Positions 10,775-21,770 of a stretch of 64,000 nucleotides of DNA are shown here, piece after piece. Below the pieces are notes generated by a model that saw only the letters and a list, made by a program, of their open reading frames with translations, ran no database searches and was not told the origin of the DNA. The DNA lies in assembly GCF_032062135.1 (NCBI RefSeq), contig NC_092861.1, positions 142,498,973-142,562,972 on the forward strand. Reading direction: 5' to 3'. This DNA is from Pyxicephalus adspersus (lineage: Eukaryota; Chordata; Amphibia; Anura; Pyxicephalidae). Position numbers and translations under genes: made by a program. Position 1 is the first letter of the stretch; every line of letters starts with the position of its first letter.

Positions 10775-11575
10775 CTACTTTGGTTTGTGGTTCTTGCGCT
10801 TGTGGGAAAGCAGGGATGTTGTACCCAAATGTGATCCGGCCTGTCCTCTGCGAATCTGCCTGTGGCACAGGATGCAGGTTGCTATGCACCCACCATCGTC
10901 TTTCAGCCTGAAAAAGGACAACACTGGAGAGGTTCATGCAACCACTGTGCTGCTCTTTTTCTTTGCCTGCCTCTGCGTCTGCCGGGTGCCCTGCATCTGC
11001 TCCAGCTCCATCTCCCCCACGGTCACATTGTCTCCGAATGTTCCCCTGCTTGTGCTCACTCGTTTGTCTCTTCTTTGGGACTCACATGAGGCAGATTTGT
11101 GGCCCCTTTCATCCCCAGTCTGTTGGTGCTGCCTTTCCTCTACATCTGTTTCGGAACTGCTGCTAGCCCTTACTTGCACCAGTGGTTCCCAGGTGACATC
11201 ACAGTCATCGTCATCCTCATTTTCATCTAAGCCAACCTCTGCAAATGCAGCCACTGCTGCAGAACCATTGCCCAGCAAGTGCTGACCACACTCTCCAAGG
11301 GTCTCAAAGTCTGCCTCTCGCTCTGAAATTCACAATGACAGATCCTCAGGCTATTCGTCAAACAACAAGGGAGAGCCATTGGGAGGTACAGGCACATTAG
11401 CCACACTAACTCCTGTCTTTGCTCCTTTCATGACTGTGCTGGTTGCTCCTGCAGAAGAAGAGCCTGCTGCACTTGAGGCCCCTGAGACCCAGTCCACAAT
11501 ACTCTCCACATGACGGGGCTGTGTGATTGTAGTATGCCATCTCAATAAATCTACCAGGGTACTGGTGCTCCGCAC
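10775..11575 (-). pseudogene. Decayed N-terminal part of a hAT-type transposase with BED zinc finger
   Basis: One minus-strand frame can be followed from about 11575 to 10775. It is broken by TAG at 11353-11351 and TGA at 11332-11330 and 10936-10934, and finally ends in TAG at 10777-10775. The first part is serine/alanine/threonine-rich, then comes an acidic stretch (DENEDDDDCD), a basic lead-in (RQTQRQAKKKSS), and a BED finger (10930-10775). The finger shows SPV-x-SFF, then TCILCHRQIRRG with the Cys-x2-Cys pair, and HLGTTSLLSHKRKNH with the His-x4-His pair. BED fingers in hAT transposases bind the element's ends. With three in-frame stops and no catalytic domain it cannot make a transposase. 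An antisense 210-codon frame over the same DNA is a shadow. Confidence 0.75.
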
Positions 11576-11743
11576 ACATCTCAGTCGTGTTTGACAACTT
11601 GTGCTACTGCCTCCAACAGTTTGCTACTGCTGCTGTCCTACAGTGGCAGACTCCCGTATGGTATGCCCCCTGCCAGATGCGGCAGGCCTTTAACTTATTC
11701 GGGCAAAAATGCACCTGTACCAAACTTTTTTTTGGTAAAGAGC

Positions 11744-11970
11744 AAGTGGTATGAATTAAATATCTATATTTGTTTGGGAGAAATACAGACATTTTTCTGG
11801 CTTTTTTGATGGATAGGAAGTGGGATCAGAATGAAATATCTGTATTTTTTAGGGAGGAATAAAGAAATTTTTATGGCTTTTTTGATAGATAGCAAGTGCT
11901 ATCATAATGAAATATCTGTATTTTTGGGGGAGTAGGACAGAAATGTTTCTGCCTTGTTTTGCTAGATAGC
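11744..11970. repeat. Three tandem copies of a 74-77 bp unit
   Basis: Units at 11744-11817, 11818-11893 and 11894-11970 each start AAGTG, contain AAATATCTGTATTTTT-like and TTTTTTGATAGATAGC-like blocks, and differ by point changes and small indels. They lie in the upstream part of the hAT fossil, between the TATA-like motif and the decayed coding frame. Confidence 0.8.
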
Positions 11971-12371
11971 ATCAAAAACTGCACAATCTGTATATTTTAA
12001 GATATACAGAAGGCTCATAACCTGTCCCTGTCACAATGCACTTCTCTCCCTGCTTCTTTCTCTGACACAGAACACAAGATTGAGTGACTAATCCCTCCCT
12101 CCTTCCCTATATAAATGCTTGTGCTCAGATCACTCCTAATTTGGGCTGTCGGGCCTTGCTGTGCATCCTGGGAGCAAATGATTCGCTCCTAGCCACGCCA
12201 TAGCCACTGGAAATAGTCACAGTTCCCACCCCCTGCATTTTCCTTCGTTTGTTTGGCGAGAACACGACCTCATGGGAAATCACAAGACCATTCTCGGTTA
12301 TATGTTCAGTAAGCGAGAAAGGCCCGATTCGCTGGAAGATCAAACTTACAAATCTCGCTTGCTCATCCATA

Positions 12372-12858
12372 GCCATGATTGGATCACAGGTGCAGGTGCT
12401 AGATGTGTGGTTGGTATTGTGCTCTTCTCAGCTGCTACAGATGAAGATCTCACTGGAATGAAGATTAGCAGGATGAGGCACTCTACTTTTGGAAAAAAGA
12501 TCTGGGAAGAAATGAGATATACCATATACAGTATACTCAAATATAAACTAAAACAAATATAATCCCATTTGTACCTGAAAAAACAAGAAAACAACATTGA
12601 CTAGTATGAACCTAGAGCACAAAATGTGTCTGTCAATGATAACTTAAAAACATAATCGAGCAAAATGGAAATAAAATGAAAAATGAAACTTGAAAAAATA
12701 CATCCATAGTATATTATTTTTTTTATAAAAGGGAAAAAAATTATATTCACATGGGCTGAGGATGTTTATCTTTCCTTCTTCACTTCCCCCACACTCTTTT
12801 TACAGGTTCGAGTAATTTTTACCTTTGAGTTGGTTATGATTAGTCGCTTGCTCTCACA
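12372..12858. other. Unassigned spacer
   Basis: AT-rich sequence with no recognisable gene or repeat. Confidence 0.4.
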
Positions 12859-12939
12859 GTTGTGTCCTCATATAAAGTGTATAACAAACTCAATATATGT
12901 CCCAGATGTCAAAGTTTGTTATACACATGAGGACACAAC
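12859..12939. repeat. Imperfect 27-nt stem-loop
   Basis: The right arm (12913-12939) is the reverse complement of the left arm (12859-12890), apart from a 5-nt insertion (ATAAA) in the left arm. The loop is 22 nt. The stem includes GTTGTGTCCTCA and GTGTATAACAAACT. It is likely a small palindromic transposon remnant or a structured element. Confidence 0.8.
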
Positions 12940-13705
12940 ATCAACTAGTGGTGTGACCCAAGTATAAATTAAGATTCCTTTGTATCACCTCCTAATGGTG
13001 ATTTTGGGTCAAACAAATTGTTGTTTATAGTATATAAATAAGTAATGGTTGGAGTTCACCAGTACGATTTAAACTACTTCTTTGTGTCCTAATCGATATT
13101 TCATATAGATATGATGGTGAAAAGAATAATAATAACAATTAAATATCAAACTAGTAGAACGTAGGTGGTTATATTATAGTTTAAAATTACCTGGTGTACA
13201 CTTAGTGCTAGGTTCCATTTCTCTACAGTGCTTATTCCTAGTTATTTTATTTGACTTCTCAAAGGCTCAAAGAATGAAAAACAATAAAAGCTTGGTAAGT
13301 TGTATGAAAGTTTCCATTTCTGGACATCAAAAACAAAATCTGACATGAAAAAAGGAAACAGTCTCAGGAATTCTGTATTGATTGTCTGCAAGAAAAGTAG
13401 AATCGGGGTCCCAATTGTGTACAGTGTTAGATCCTAAAATCGCACGCATGTCAGATGTAGCACAAATTCAACATATAATCAATACATTGTTTTTGTACTT
13501 TTTTACTTTATATACACTTTATATACACTTTTTGCTTATGTTTTATCTGCTCCTTGGAGTGTTAAATGGATACTTTCTCCCTTAATCATATGTGTTATAC
13601 ACCATAAGACGTAATTATCGAGCTGTATGATCTGTCAAAGGATTGGTATAGGTCCCAGAATTATTAAAGCTGAACTGCTAAATGCACAGATGAAAACTAT
13701 AGGGT
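12940..13705. other. Unassigned spacer
   Basis: AT-rich, with short direct repeats (TTTATATACACTTTATATACAC near 13508). No gene seen. Confidence 0.35.
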
Positions 13706-13816
13706 GTATTTATTTGCCATTCACCAGGCATTCTCTGGTAGGAAATCAATCACTGCCATTGAAAACACATGGACCTGGAAGGTTCTCCAGCAAAGAATGT
13801 CAGATTCACTGCTTTA
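13706..13816 (-). repeat. Small dispersed repeat with GGTCCATGTG...GGCAGT core
   Basis: On the minus strand it reads CAGGTCCATGTGTTTTCAAT and GGCAGTGATTGATTTCCT, flanked by GAATCTGACATTC and GAATGCCTGGTGAATGG. The plus-strand copy at 43745-43880 has the same core and a similar palindromic layout (ATTCCCT... and ...AGGGAAT). Confidence 0.6.
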
Positions 13817-13912
13817 AAGTTGATCCACATATATAGAAGCTATTTTGTATTTGTATTTCTACCCATTTAGTCTTGAGATTGACACGTCTGGTTGGAAAAC
13901 AATCTTGGCTAC

Positions 13913-14460
13913 TAGGGATGAGTGAGAATGCCTTTGACAGTCTTGCAAAAATTTCCTTGAACTTCCAATGGTTCCGCGAAATTTCGCTGAACGGATTTTG
14001 CGAAACCATCGGAAGATCGAGGAAATTAAAACAGGAGGATTCCCAGAGCTGCATTCGGCTGCAATCACTGAGAAGATGCCTGGCACTAGGTTGCAGTTTG
14101 CTGCAGATCAATGTTTTGCAGAGGCTGCAACTGCAACCACTTTTAGCTCCTTTCCAAACTGTTGTGAACTGCACTAAAGGTGGTTGCATTCAAGCCAATA
14201 GACATGGCTGGCCACTTAAGGGAAGCAACATGTTGCAATCAGAAACCATTGACGCAACACTCTGCAACTGCATCACAACTGCAACCTACTGCACAAAGGG
14301 GTTCCCGGTGGCTCTTATCCAGTTGAATAAGCACGGTTGGGAGGGCTGTGGTCAACTGCAGGTCTCAAATTAGCCTCAGTCTGAGCTTTGCTGTACAGGG
14401 GGTTACAGGAGGCTGAAATCAAGTCACAGTCAGGTACTTTACTAGCACTAGTAATTAAAT
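13913..14460. mobile_element. hAT element fragment, TAGGGATGAGTGAG end with foldback
   Basis: Starts TAGGGATGAGTGAGAATG and shares TTTGACAGTCTTGC and the AAATTTCCTxGAACTTC block with the hAT fossil at 10292, so it is the same family. Bases 13951-13986 and 13994-14026 form a foldback with 27 of 33 positions paired. The right part (14050-14450) is rich in CTGCAACTGCAACC words, shared loosely with 24183-24560 and 50390-50725. The right end was not found before the assembly gap, so the stated end is arbitrary. Confidence 0.55.
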
Positions 14461-14822
14461 GTACATTTTGTTATTTGGTAATGAATATATGATTTTTTTC
14501 ATTGGAGTTTTCAAAGATCTTCCAAGCGTTTAGAATCCTGAGCAAATATAATAGGACTGTAATTTCAATTTAGGCGGAATTGTATGGGTATAAAAAACAA
14601 TAACAAACAATACTCAACATATAAAAAAGTAATACATACCTAAAGACCTACAGGCTTCTTATTTCTACTGTGTAGTAGTGCTATTCAGATTAAAGTCTAA
14701 TAAAATAATTGGCAACCAGGGCATAGGTTTGGCTTATATAAAGAACATCTCATTGGTACTGTATCAGTTGGCTTCTTTATTATCCAATCAGCAGCTGGGA
14801 ATGTGCCACTGACCAAGCTGTA
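14461..14822. other. Unassigned spacer before gap
   Basis: AT-rich, no gene. The reading frames here are extended artificially through the N run. Confidence 0.5.
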
Positions 14823-15448
14823 NNNNNNNNNNNNNNNNNNNNNNNNNNNNNNNNNNNNNNNNNNNNNNNNNNNNNNNNNNNNNNNNNNNNNNNNNNNNNN
14901 NNNNNNNNNNNNNNNNNNNNNNNNNNNNNNNNNNNNNNNNNNNNNNNNNNNNNNNNNNNNNNNNNNNNNNNNNNNNNNNNNNNNNNNNNNNNNNNNNNNN
15001 NNNNNNNNNNNNNNNNNNNNNNNNNNNNNNNNNNNNNNNNNNNNNNNNNNNNNNNNNNNNNNNNNNNNNNNNNNNNNNNNNNNNNNNNNNNNNNNNNNNN
15101 NNNNNNNNNNNNNNNNNNNNNNNNNNNNNNNNNNNNNNNNNNNNNNNNNNNNNNNNNNNNNNNNNNNNNNNNNNNNNNNNNNNNNNNNNNNNNNNNNNNN
15201 NNNNNNNNNNNNNNNNNNNNNNNNNNNNNNNNNNNNNNNNNNNNNNNNNNNNNNNNNNNNNNNNNNNNNNNNNNNNNNNNNNNNNNNNNNNNNNNNNNNN
15301 NNNNNNNNNNNNNNNNNNNNNNNNNNNNNNNNNNNNNNNNNNNNNNNNNNNNNNNNNNNNNNNNNNNNNNNNNNNNNNNNNNNNNNNNNNNNNNNNNNNN
15401 NNNNNNNNNNNNNNNNNNNNNNNNNNNNNNNNNNNNNNNNNNNNNNNN
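14823..15448. other. Assembly gap (626 N)
   Basis: A run of undetermined bases. Any reading frame across it is meaningless. Confidence 0.99.
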
Positions 15449-15457
15449 AACACATTT

Positions 15458-15525
15458 GTCGTATAGGACGCACTAACTTTTCCCCCCCAGTTTTGGGGAA
15501 GAAAAAGTGCGTCTTATATGGCAAA
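15458..15525. repeat. Palindromic repeat, GTATAGGACGCACT...AGTGCGTCTTATA type
   Basis: GTATAGGACGCACT(AA)CTTTT is inverted as AAAAAGTGCGTCTTATAT around CCCCCCAGTTTTGGGG. It looks like one end of a widespread vertebrate palindromic element. The left side is lost in the gap. Confidence 0.6.
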
Positions 15526-15532
15526 AAATAAG

Positions 15533-15577
15533 GTATATATATATATATCTATATATATATATATAGATATATATAAA
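15533..15577. repeat. (TA)n microsatellite with internal palindrome
   Basis: Alternating TA broken by ATCTATATA and TAGATATA. It is directly attached to the preceding palindromic repeat. Confidence 0.9.
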
Positions 15578-16239
15578 ATATAAATAATATGGTATACTAG
15601 GCTATATACTATACTAGTTTTCCTTTTATTAGGTAATTTCCGATCTATTACTGCCTCTTCATTCCTTGATAGATGGTTTACAGGCAGCGTGATTGTATGT
15701 ACTCAGCTCAAGTCCCCATTATTCCTTTGTAAGTTTCCACATTACAATATCCCTCATTGTTCTAGCATTCAGGCTTTTGTTATGAGTTCACATTCAATGG
15801 CTGCTAGAGTAAACATTACATTTACTATGTATTATTTCCTCATTTCTAACTGCTATTTGGTCATTAGCAGAAATTATATATATACTCATCATCATCAGTT
15901 AAAAAAAGATGATATTTTAGCGTGTGGGTAAGTTGGCAGGAAATTAATCCTGCATATTAGTTCTCTAAATTTGGGAAGCACTGCTATGTAGGTAAATATT
16001 TTTGCTTTTCTGTAATAAAGTATTTTGTAGCAAATAAGCACAGTTTACAACTTTGTGGATCTGGACACCACACAGTTAAAAAGGGATTGCAATATTGATG
16101 CAGTTCTGAACAATTTTCTAGCATAAAGAATTAACACAAAGTCAATGCAGTTGGCTGTTACTGATCGATTGAGGATGTTGGAAAACTGTGAAACTGCTAC
16201 ATCGGTGAAATGACACTAACGGTACCACTCTTTATTATC
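15578..16239. other. Unassigned spacer
   Basis: AT-rich sequence without recognisable coding or repeat content. Confidence 0.4.
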
Positions 16240-16700
16240 TTAACCCCCGTAGCGGTCTAATTCAGTCCAGATTTGCAAAAAGCGGTACAATTTTTTGCAT
16301 GGAAATTTGTTTTACATTGTAGACCTTAGGCATAACTGACCGTAATATGTCCAATAGTTAATAAATTTAATAATAAACTTTAAAAAAAAATAAAAGAATA
16401 GTTAAACATGTAAAATAACTGTACAGTAGCATGTATAATATATATATATATATATATATATAACATAATTATATATATATATATATATTTATATATATTT
16501 ATTATATGAAGATTTCTTTTTATTACAAAATTATAAAATTATTTGAATTTCCAACAGCTAAGTCCCTGCCGCATTGACGCATGTATTGACGTCACCGGGA
16601 AACCCTGTAGATTGAATCTGCACTTCGCAGCTGGAGATTGGAGGAACAGGACTTACCTGTCTGTTCTCAATCTTTTTCTCAAAGGATACGTGCATGCGGA
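16240..16700. mobile_element. piggyBac-like TTAA element, left part only
   Basis: TTAA at 16240 is followed by CCCCCGTAGCGGTCTAATTC, then AGTCCAGATTTGCAAAAAGC and GGAAATTTGTTTTACA, matching the order at the end of the element at 7036. A block with GACGTCACCGGGAAACC and ACTTACCTG also parallels that element's GC-rich centre. A (TA)n tract has expanded in the middle (16435-16505). The right TTAA end was not found, so the end given is approximate. Confidence 0.5.
16435..16505. repeat. (TA)n microsatellite
   Basis: Two alternating TA runs separated by ACATAAT, inside a decayed TTAA-type element. Confidence 0.9.
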
Positions 16701-16834
16701 GCTCGGAGTATGATGCCATTTATTATGACATGATCCTGGATGCTGGTAATTAACGAATTGCATCCTTCCAGCCTGGCCATTACAGATGGTCAAAGATTCT
16801 AGATCTGGATCAGGATCAGTTAAAGTTATGATTG

Positions 16835-17300
16835 GGCAGTTAAAATCATACTTACCTTAACTTCTGCAGAGCCCCTGATCTCTTCAGCACTTTCCTTGAT
16901 TTGGTCCCAGGCTGTCTTGTAATCGTCCTGACGTGGGGGAACAGCAAGAAGCTGCCATCTTCATCTGTCCTCGTTCTTTTTCGGGCTGTATCTCCCTATT
17001 TCGCACTGCTCAGGCACTAGATCAGGTGTCGTAGCCTGCTGTAAATGGGGAGTGCCAATCTCACAAGATCCCATGCAGTGTGCGAGATCTGCATTAGTGT
17101 TCCCATTGCAGGAAAAAGCCCCTTCTGCACATACCCGATTGTGGGCATCCGCAAAAGGAGCAGCCAGAAGCCTCCTAAGATAAGTAACGTGGGTAAAAAA
17201 AAAAAAAATTAAGAAAAAAAAGAAGATAAGTTTTACCTAATATTATAGGGTTATCTACACTTTATTATAAACTAGACATTTTAGTGATAGGTGCCGCTTT
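16835..17300. repeat. Dispersed repeat, CTTACCTTxACTTCTGCAG family, copy 1
   Basis: Contains ATACTTACCTTAACTTCTGC, then CTTTCCTTGATTTGGTCCCA and GCCATCTTCATC. Copies at 20443 and 26078 share these words in order; 49480-49780 is an inverted relative. It is probably a MITE-like element whose ends resemble AAAG(A/T)GGAAC. The right boundary is approximate. Confidence 0.5.
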
Positions 17301-18462
17301 AGAGTTATTTTATTGCAGAAGAGACATTGCCTGATGGTGACCACAATGACCGATTCTTATTATCTTATTATGTCAGAGGACATGTGTTCATAATCAGTAT
17401 CTAAGTACATCAAGTAACTTTGCATATCTTCGCAAGAGGCCCTTTTTCTTATATATAAGCATTTCTGCCATGTGGCTTCTGTTGCTTCCTTAAATCCAAT
17501 AAACTGTTCTTCTAGGTGGATAGGAAAGACAGCATTAAACCTGACTACACTTTAACACTTGGTTGTTTATCCTAAAATGGCAATTAAAAAAGATCTTCAT
17601 CGCCACATGAAACTTTTTGCAGCTGCAATTAATGACTGACCACTTTTCTACAATTAGTGTAAATTGGAGACCAGAGGCTCCGTTCATATCAAGGGAGTAA
17701 TGATTTCAACCTTTAATCGGTAACTTTTTGCCACTTTTAAAGTACAAAATTGACAAAAATTATGTGAAACTATGATGGGCATTGTAGCCTATAATGTTTG
17801 CCACTTTCAAATTGGCACTGGTGACGTCTGGTGAGCCTAAGGTAATGACCAGTTTTGATAGGTATAGAAACAGTAATATTTAATACTAAAAGTAAAAGCA
17901 GCTGGTAGTCTTCTAAAAGTAGCACCATTGAAAAGTGAGACCCTTTATAAATATGCAAAAATTGTGTTATTTGTGTAAAAAAATGCCAATATTTCTGGTG
18001 CACCAGCTGTATCCATTTGATAAATAAGACCCTTTTCCATTGACATTAAAGTTCGGCTTGTTGATCCCTTTAATTAACCTTTGTGAGCCCCACCCTACCA
18101 GATATGCATAGAGCGGCTCATAGATTCTTTTCATATCTAGGTGAAACTTATATATGAACAATGCCTATTTATTGTTAAATGGCATTGGAATGCAGTAGGA
18201 GTCAGCTGTCTGTGTAACCATTTTGTAAGCTGCTCCTTCAAAGCCCCTAGGCCGAATTTGTAAATAAGATATGATAAAATAATTTATTTAATGTCTCAGT
18301 GGGATAATGTTGGATGCCTAAGAATATCATTTGTTTTAAATAGGATTTTCACCATCAAAAAAGGTAATTGACTGAATGGTTGGTTTACTGACAATTCTCT
18401 CTTTTTTGAGCATAGTTCTTTAAAATATAGAGATAGGTTTTGGTTTAGACCAAAAAGAAATA
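17301..18462. other. Unassigned spacer
   Basis: No gene or placeable repeat. All reading frames are short and featureless. Confidence 0.4.
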
Positions 18463-18488
18463 AATATATATATATATATATATATATA
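18463..18488. repeat. (TA)n microsatellite
   Basis: About 13 TA units. Confidence 0.9.
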
Positions 18489-19619
18489 CAATAGAATAAT
18501 AAACAATTTTTCTTAGAAGCAAGTAGCAAGTCAAGGCAAGGTTACCACAAAATACAGTTTAACCAAGGTGACTTCACAGTGACAATGAGGACTGACAAAG
18601 GAAACCTTTGGAAATCTTCATAAAATGCAACCTTTACCATTATATGTTTGCAAAATACCCATCACAAAATATATTATTTCCAAAAAAACAAACAAACATT
18701 GACTAACATTGTTTTGCCAGATTCTAGAGGTAAGTGTAGATCCAGCCCTATAATCCTTGAGGAACCTGTCAATATTATTTTAGGTCTTAAGGGGAAACCT
18801 ACCAAAAAAATGTATTGTATCTAAAAGCAGATATTTGGGGGTCATTGGGTCATAAGCCTCTAACATTGATGGCCACCAGGATGATTGATTCTCCTTACAG
18901 TGGATTTATACCATCCTTATAAGCTACTGAAAGGATCATTAGAGTCATGGATGGCATAGATGGCTCTACTATATGGCATTGGCATCACCAAATTGGGGGA
19001 CAATCAAAGGAACTCCTGGAAATCTTTGGAGGAAGCTTGGTTAGGAATGGCTGGTGAAGATATTCAACCCAGTTAAAGTTCAAGTGAAATGTACATAATC
19101 TGAGTCAAATTAAGTTGAATTTCACTTTGAAATGTACGTCTCTGGCAAATTCCACAAACTTGTCACCTTAAAGTCCTTACCTAATCTTCTACATATGTTG
19201 GCAATTGCTGTAGTAAGCAACCTGACAGCCTCTGCTATCTATGTGACTATATGTAAATATGTGACTATATTTCAAACCACATTAAGTTAAGGCGAAATGC
19301 ATCAGGATTCAAGACTTACACCCCTTCTACAAGCATGTCTAATATGGTATCCCTTTATGGGTCTATGAATTGCTAAATATTACACCAATAAGGAGAGTTT
19401 TGTATAGAACCCAGTCTCAAGAAACCCCACTAGAACTATTTTTGGGGTTGAGACTATAACTTAGCTTGATGTAATTTGTATTACTATTATTGTGGTTATA
19501 TTTCACACTTGGTTTGTAAAAACTTTGCACCTAAAGAATACATTTTTGTCAAAAAAAAACCCTCTTCTGATCTTTGTCTTCTCCTTCCATTGGATTCCTG
19601 AAAAGTAATGCAATTGTAA
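18489..19619. other. Unassigned spacer
   Basis: Moderately complex sequence without recognisable exons. A CAAAAAAACAAACAAAC run lies near 18680. Confidence 0.35.
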
Positions 19620-20345
19620 GGCCATAGTCAGCACCAGTCCTCACCAGACACCAGTCCCCCAGTCTACACTGCAGTCTTCACCTCTAGTAAGCCCCCGCTC
19701 AGCCTCTGGAGACAGGTTGCGTCTCCCGGCACTCGGTTACCCCAGGACTTAGTGCGCAAAGGATATTGTCTGGAGATGGGCTGGCAGCAGTCCAGGAGCC
19801 CACAGATAAATAGCACAGCAATACCAGGTGATCCAGAATACATGTCAAGGTCAAAACCGTGTGATCAAGTGAGATACAAAGAGAATAGGCACAGGCAGAA
19901 GTCGGTCTAGGTTGAGTACAAATGAAACGCCAGGAACAGGCAATGGTCAGCAACAGAAAACAGACAAATATCTCTCCAGCACAGATTAGCCCAGCTAACG
20001 CTACAACAGGCACAAAAGACTGGAAGCACAGAGACTATAAAGCCCCAGCAACCAATGACAGCATTGGATTACACATGAACCACTCTGCTAATCAGCTGCA
20101 GCACACATCCAAATTCCCCTTAGCTGTGCAGGGGATGCCGAGAGGAAAAAGACATCTAGAGGGCGACAAGGATGCTGCAACCGGTGGAGCACTAAATCTT
20201 AAAACTTCTGTGCTACTGCTAGCGCAGCTGCCGGAGGGAATAGGCCAAACACGCCCCACTGCGGTGGGACACCACCTGGGATTGTCAGCCCAAAGAGCGT
20301 CTTCTAACTGCAATAATGCAGGATCCTTGATTAAAATTCTGCCAA
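19620..20345. repeat. GC-richer retroelement-like block, unclassified
   Basis: Contrasts with its AT-rich flanks and carries CAGGAACAGGCAATGGTCAG, GCAACAGAAAACAGACAAAT and CAGCAACCAATGACAGC. These words resemble those in frog LTR-type remnants and loosely the 4963-5700 block. No terminal repeats or coding domains could be placed. The overlapping 143- and 104-codon frames on opposite strands show no recognisable motif. Confidence 0.35.
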
Positions 20346-20442
20346 AAAAGTAAGAAATTTTACCAGATTAGGTTGGAGAATGTTGTACCTCCTGTCCTCA
20401 CTGAAGAATGCTCTCTTTCAACCTGAGTTCTACCTTAAGGTG

Positions 20443-20640
20443 GAACTAAACTAAAAAAAACCTCACCTTTACTTCTGCAGATCCTTCCGGAGCTTTCCTG
20501 GATTGGGTCCTGCAAGATCCAGTGACATAGACCGTAAATGAGAAAAAAGAGTGCCGAATTCACTGCGCACACGTGGGATCGGCATTCTTTTCCACCCAAA
20601 AAAAGCTTTTTCCCTAAGTAATTTTCTGCTGCGGTCTTTA
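20443..20640. repeat. Dispersed repeat, CTTACCTTxACTTCTGCAG family, copy 2
   Basis: GGAACTAAACTAAAAAAAAC, then CTTTACTTCTGCAGATCC, GAGCTTTCCTGGATTGGGTC and a TGCGCACACG block. Same order as the copies at 16835 and 26078. Confidence 0.55.
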
Positions 20641-21474
20641 ACCTAATAGGCTTGAAACAAAGTCAAGTTTGAGCCTGATCACTGGAGAAGAGGAGACTGG
20701 GGAAATGACTTTTCCTGTCTGCAGCAAGCTGTTGGCTTCATAATAGACAAAGTCATTGGACTGTTGCTATCTATATTGTGATATGTCAGGAATTTATAAA
20801 TGCACTGAAAGTTTGACATTAAATAAAGAACAATGCACATTGCAATATATATATATAAAGAACAAAAAGAATGTCTCTATGCTATCAAAGTATTATAAAT
20901 AATTTAAGGTAATATGGATTATCCTATGTAATGCACTCTCCAGGCACAGAAGCAGCAGAGGTCACAGCACATCAGACAAATAATGGAACACAAGGAGCGA
21001 GTCTTACATTACATGGCTGGCTGTCATGATGGATGAAGTGCTCTGTTCCTAGACTCTGGATTGGTCTGTTCCACCATCATCATGTTGTGTTCCTATGATA
21101 AGCACTTTAGGGATCATGAAAGAGAAAACAGATAAGTTTATGTTTTGAAAAAAAGAATAAAACCTTGGATGAAAACAGTAGATGTATTTTTGACCTGTTC
21201 TTCACTTTAGATTTTCTGGCTTTACAGAAACACTGTCATCTTGCTTTTTTGGGTGCAGAGTGAGAATTTCTTTGTAAAGGGGTTCCACCTAAACTATTGA
21301 TACTTGGTATGATACTGAATGTGGAACCTGATGCCATCACATGTTTCTCCATTGCAATTGGCATCAATAACTGGTGGTTTCCAGTGTGGCAGTGCAAAAG
21401 ACCTCCCTACCATGAGCCTAAACATGGGTATGGTTGTCACCCCTCCCTCTAATGTTCAACTCAAGCAGTCACTA
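20641..21474. other. Unassigned spacer
   Basis: AT-rich with no coding features. TGCAATATATATATATAAAG lies near 20841. Confidence 0.35.
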
Positions 21475-21770
21475 GAGCCTTGTTCAGACTTCAGATTACT
21501 GTCACTGGAAACAATCTTTGGAGATCATTTTCAGTGAACAAATAAGTGCTGTACACACAGTGCTTTTCTATTGTATGGAGAGGTTAGAGAGGGAGGGCAG
21601 ACGAGCAACACCCCACTGTGCTATTTTCTGTAGGAAAGCCATATTTTTGCCCAAGATGAGCATGACTACTCCTCTTGAGTGACAATCATCTGACGTGTGT
21701 ATGAAGTTTGAGGATTTTGTGCCAACTACATCGAAGAAGGCAGAAGTGAAGAGCACTGGCAAGTTGAGTA
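21475..21770 (+). repeat. Dispersed repeat, GCTGTACACACAG family, copy 2
   Basis: GAGCCTTGTTCAGACTTCAG, ATTACTGTCACTGGAAAC, GTGCTGTACACACAGTGC, then GAGAGGGAGGGCAGACGAGC and ACACCCCACTGTGC. It is the most complete copy of the family also seen at 3184, 31085 and 42415. Confidence 0.65.

Larger units (their letters stand above)
10292..12371 (-). mobile_element. hAT transposon fossil, internally deleted
   Basis: Left end TAGGGATGAGCGAG at 10292; right end, inverted, TATGGATGAGCAAGCGAG ending at 12371. The flanks ACAATGAT (10284-10291) and GCCATGAT (12372-12379) match at 6 of 8 bases, as expected for an old 8-bp hAT target duplication. The coding strand is minus. A TATA-like motif (TTTATATAGG, about 12108-12117 on the minus strand) and a purine-rich leader lie upstream of a decayed reading frame with a BED zinc finger. 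The RNase H-like catalytic domain is absent: from 10774 to the left end there is only non-coding sequence. Confidence 0.8.

Noticed and set aside
10653..11285. 210-codon plus-strand open frame
   Set aside because: It is the complement of the hAT transposase remnant, whose minus-strand frame carries a recognisable BED finger; the plus frame shows only Cys/Ser/Leu-rich shadow sequence.
13873..14373. 166-codon open frame
   Set aside because: It spans a hAT foldback and a CTGCAA-rich repeat, with competing frames on the other strand and no motif.
14697..15531. Open frames of 221-275 codons
   Set aside because: They exist only because the 626-base gap is read as open.
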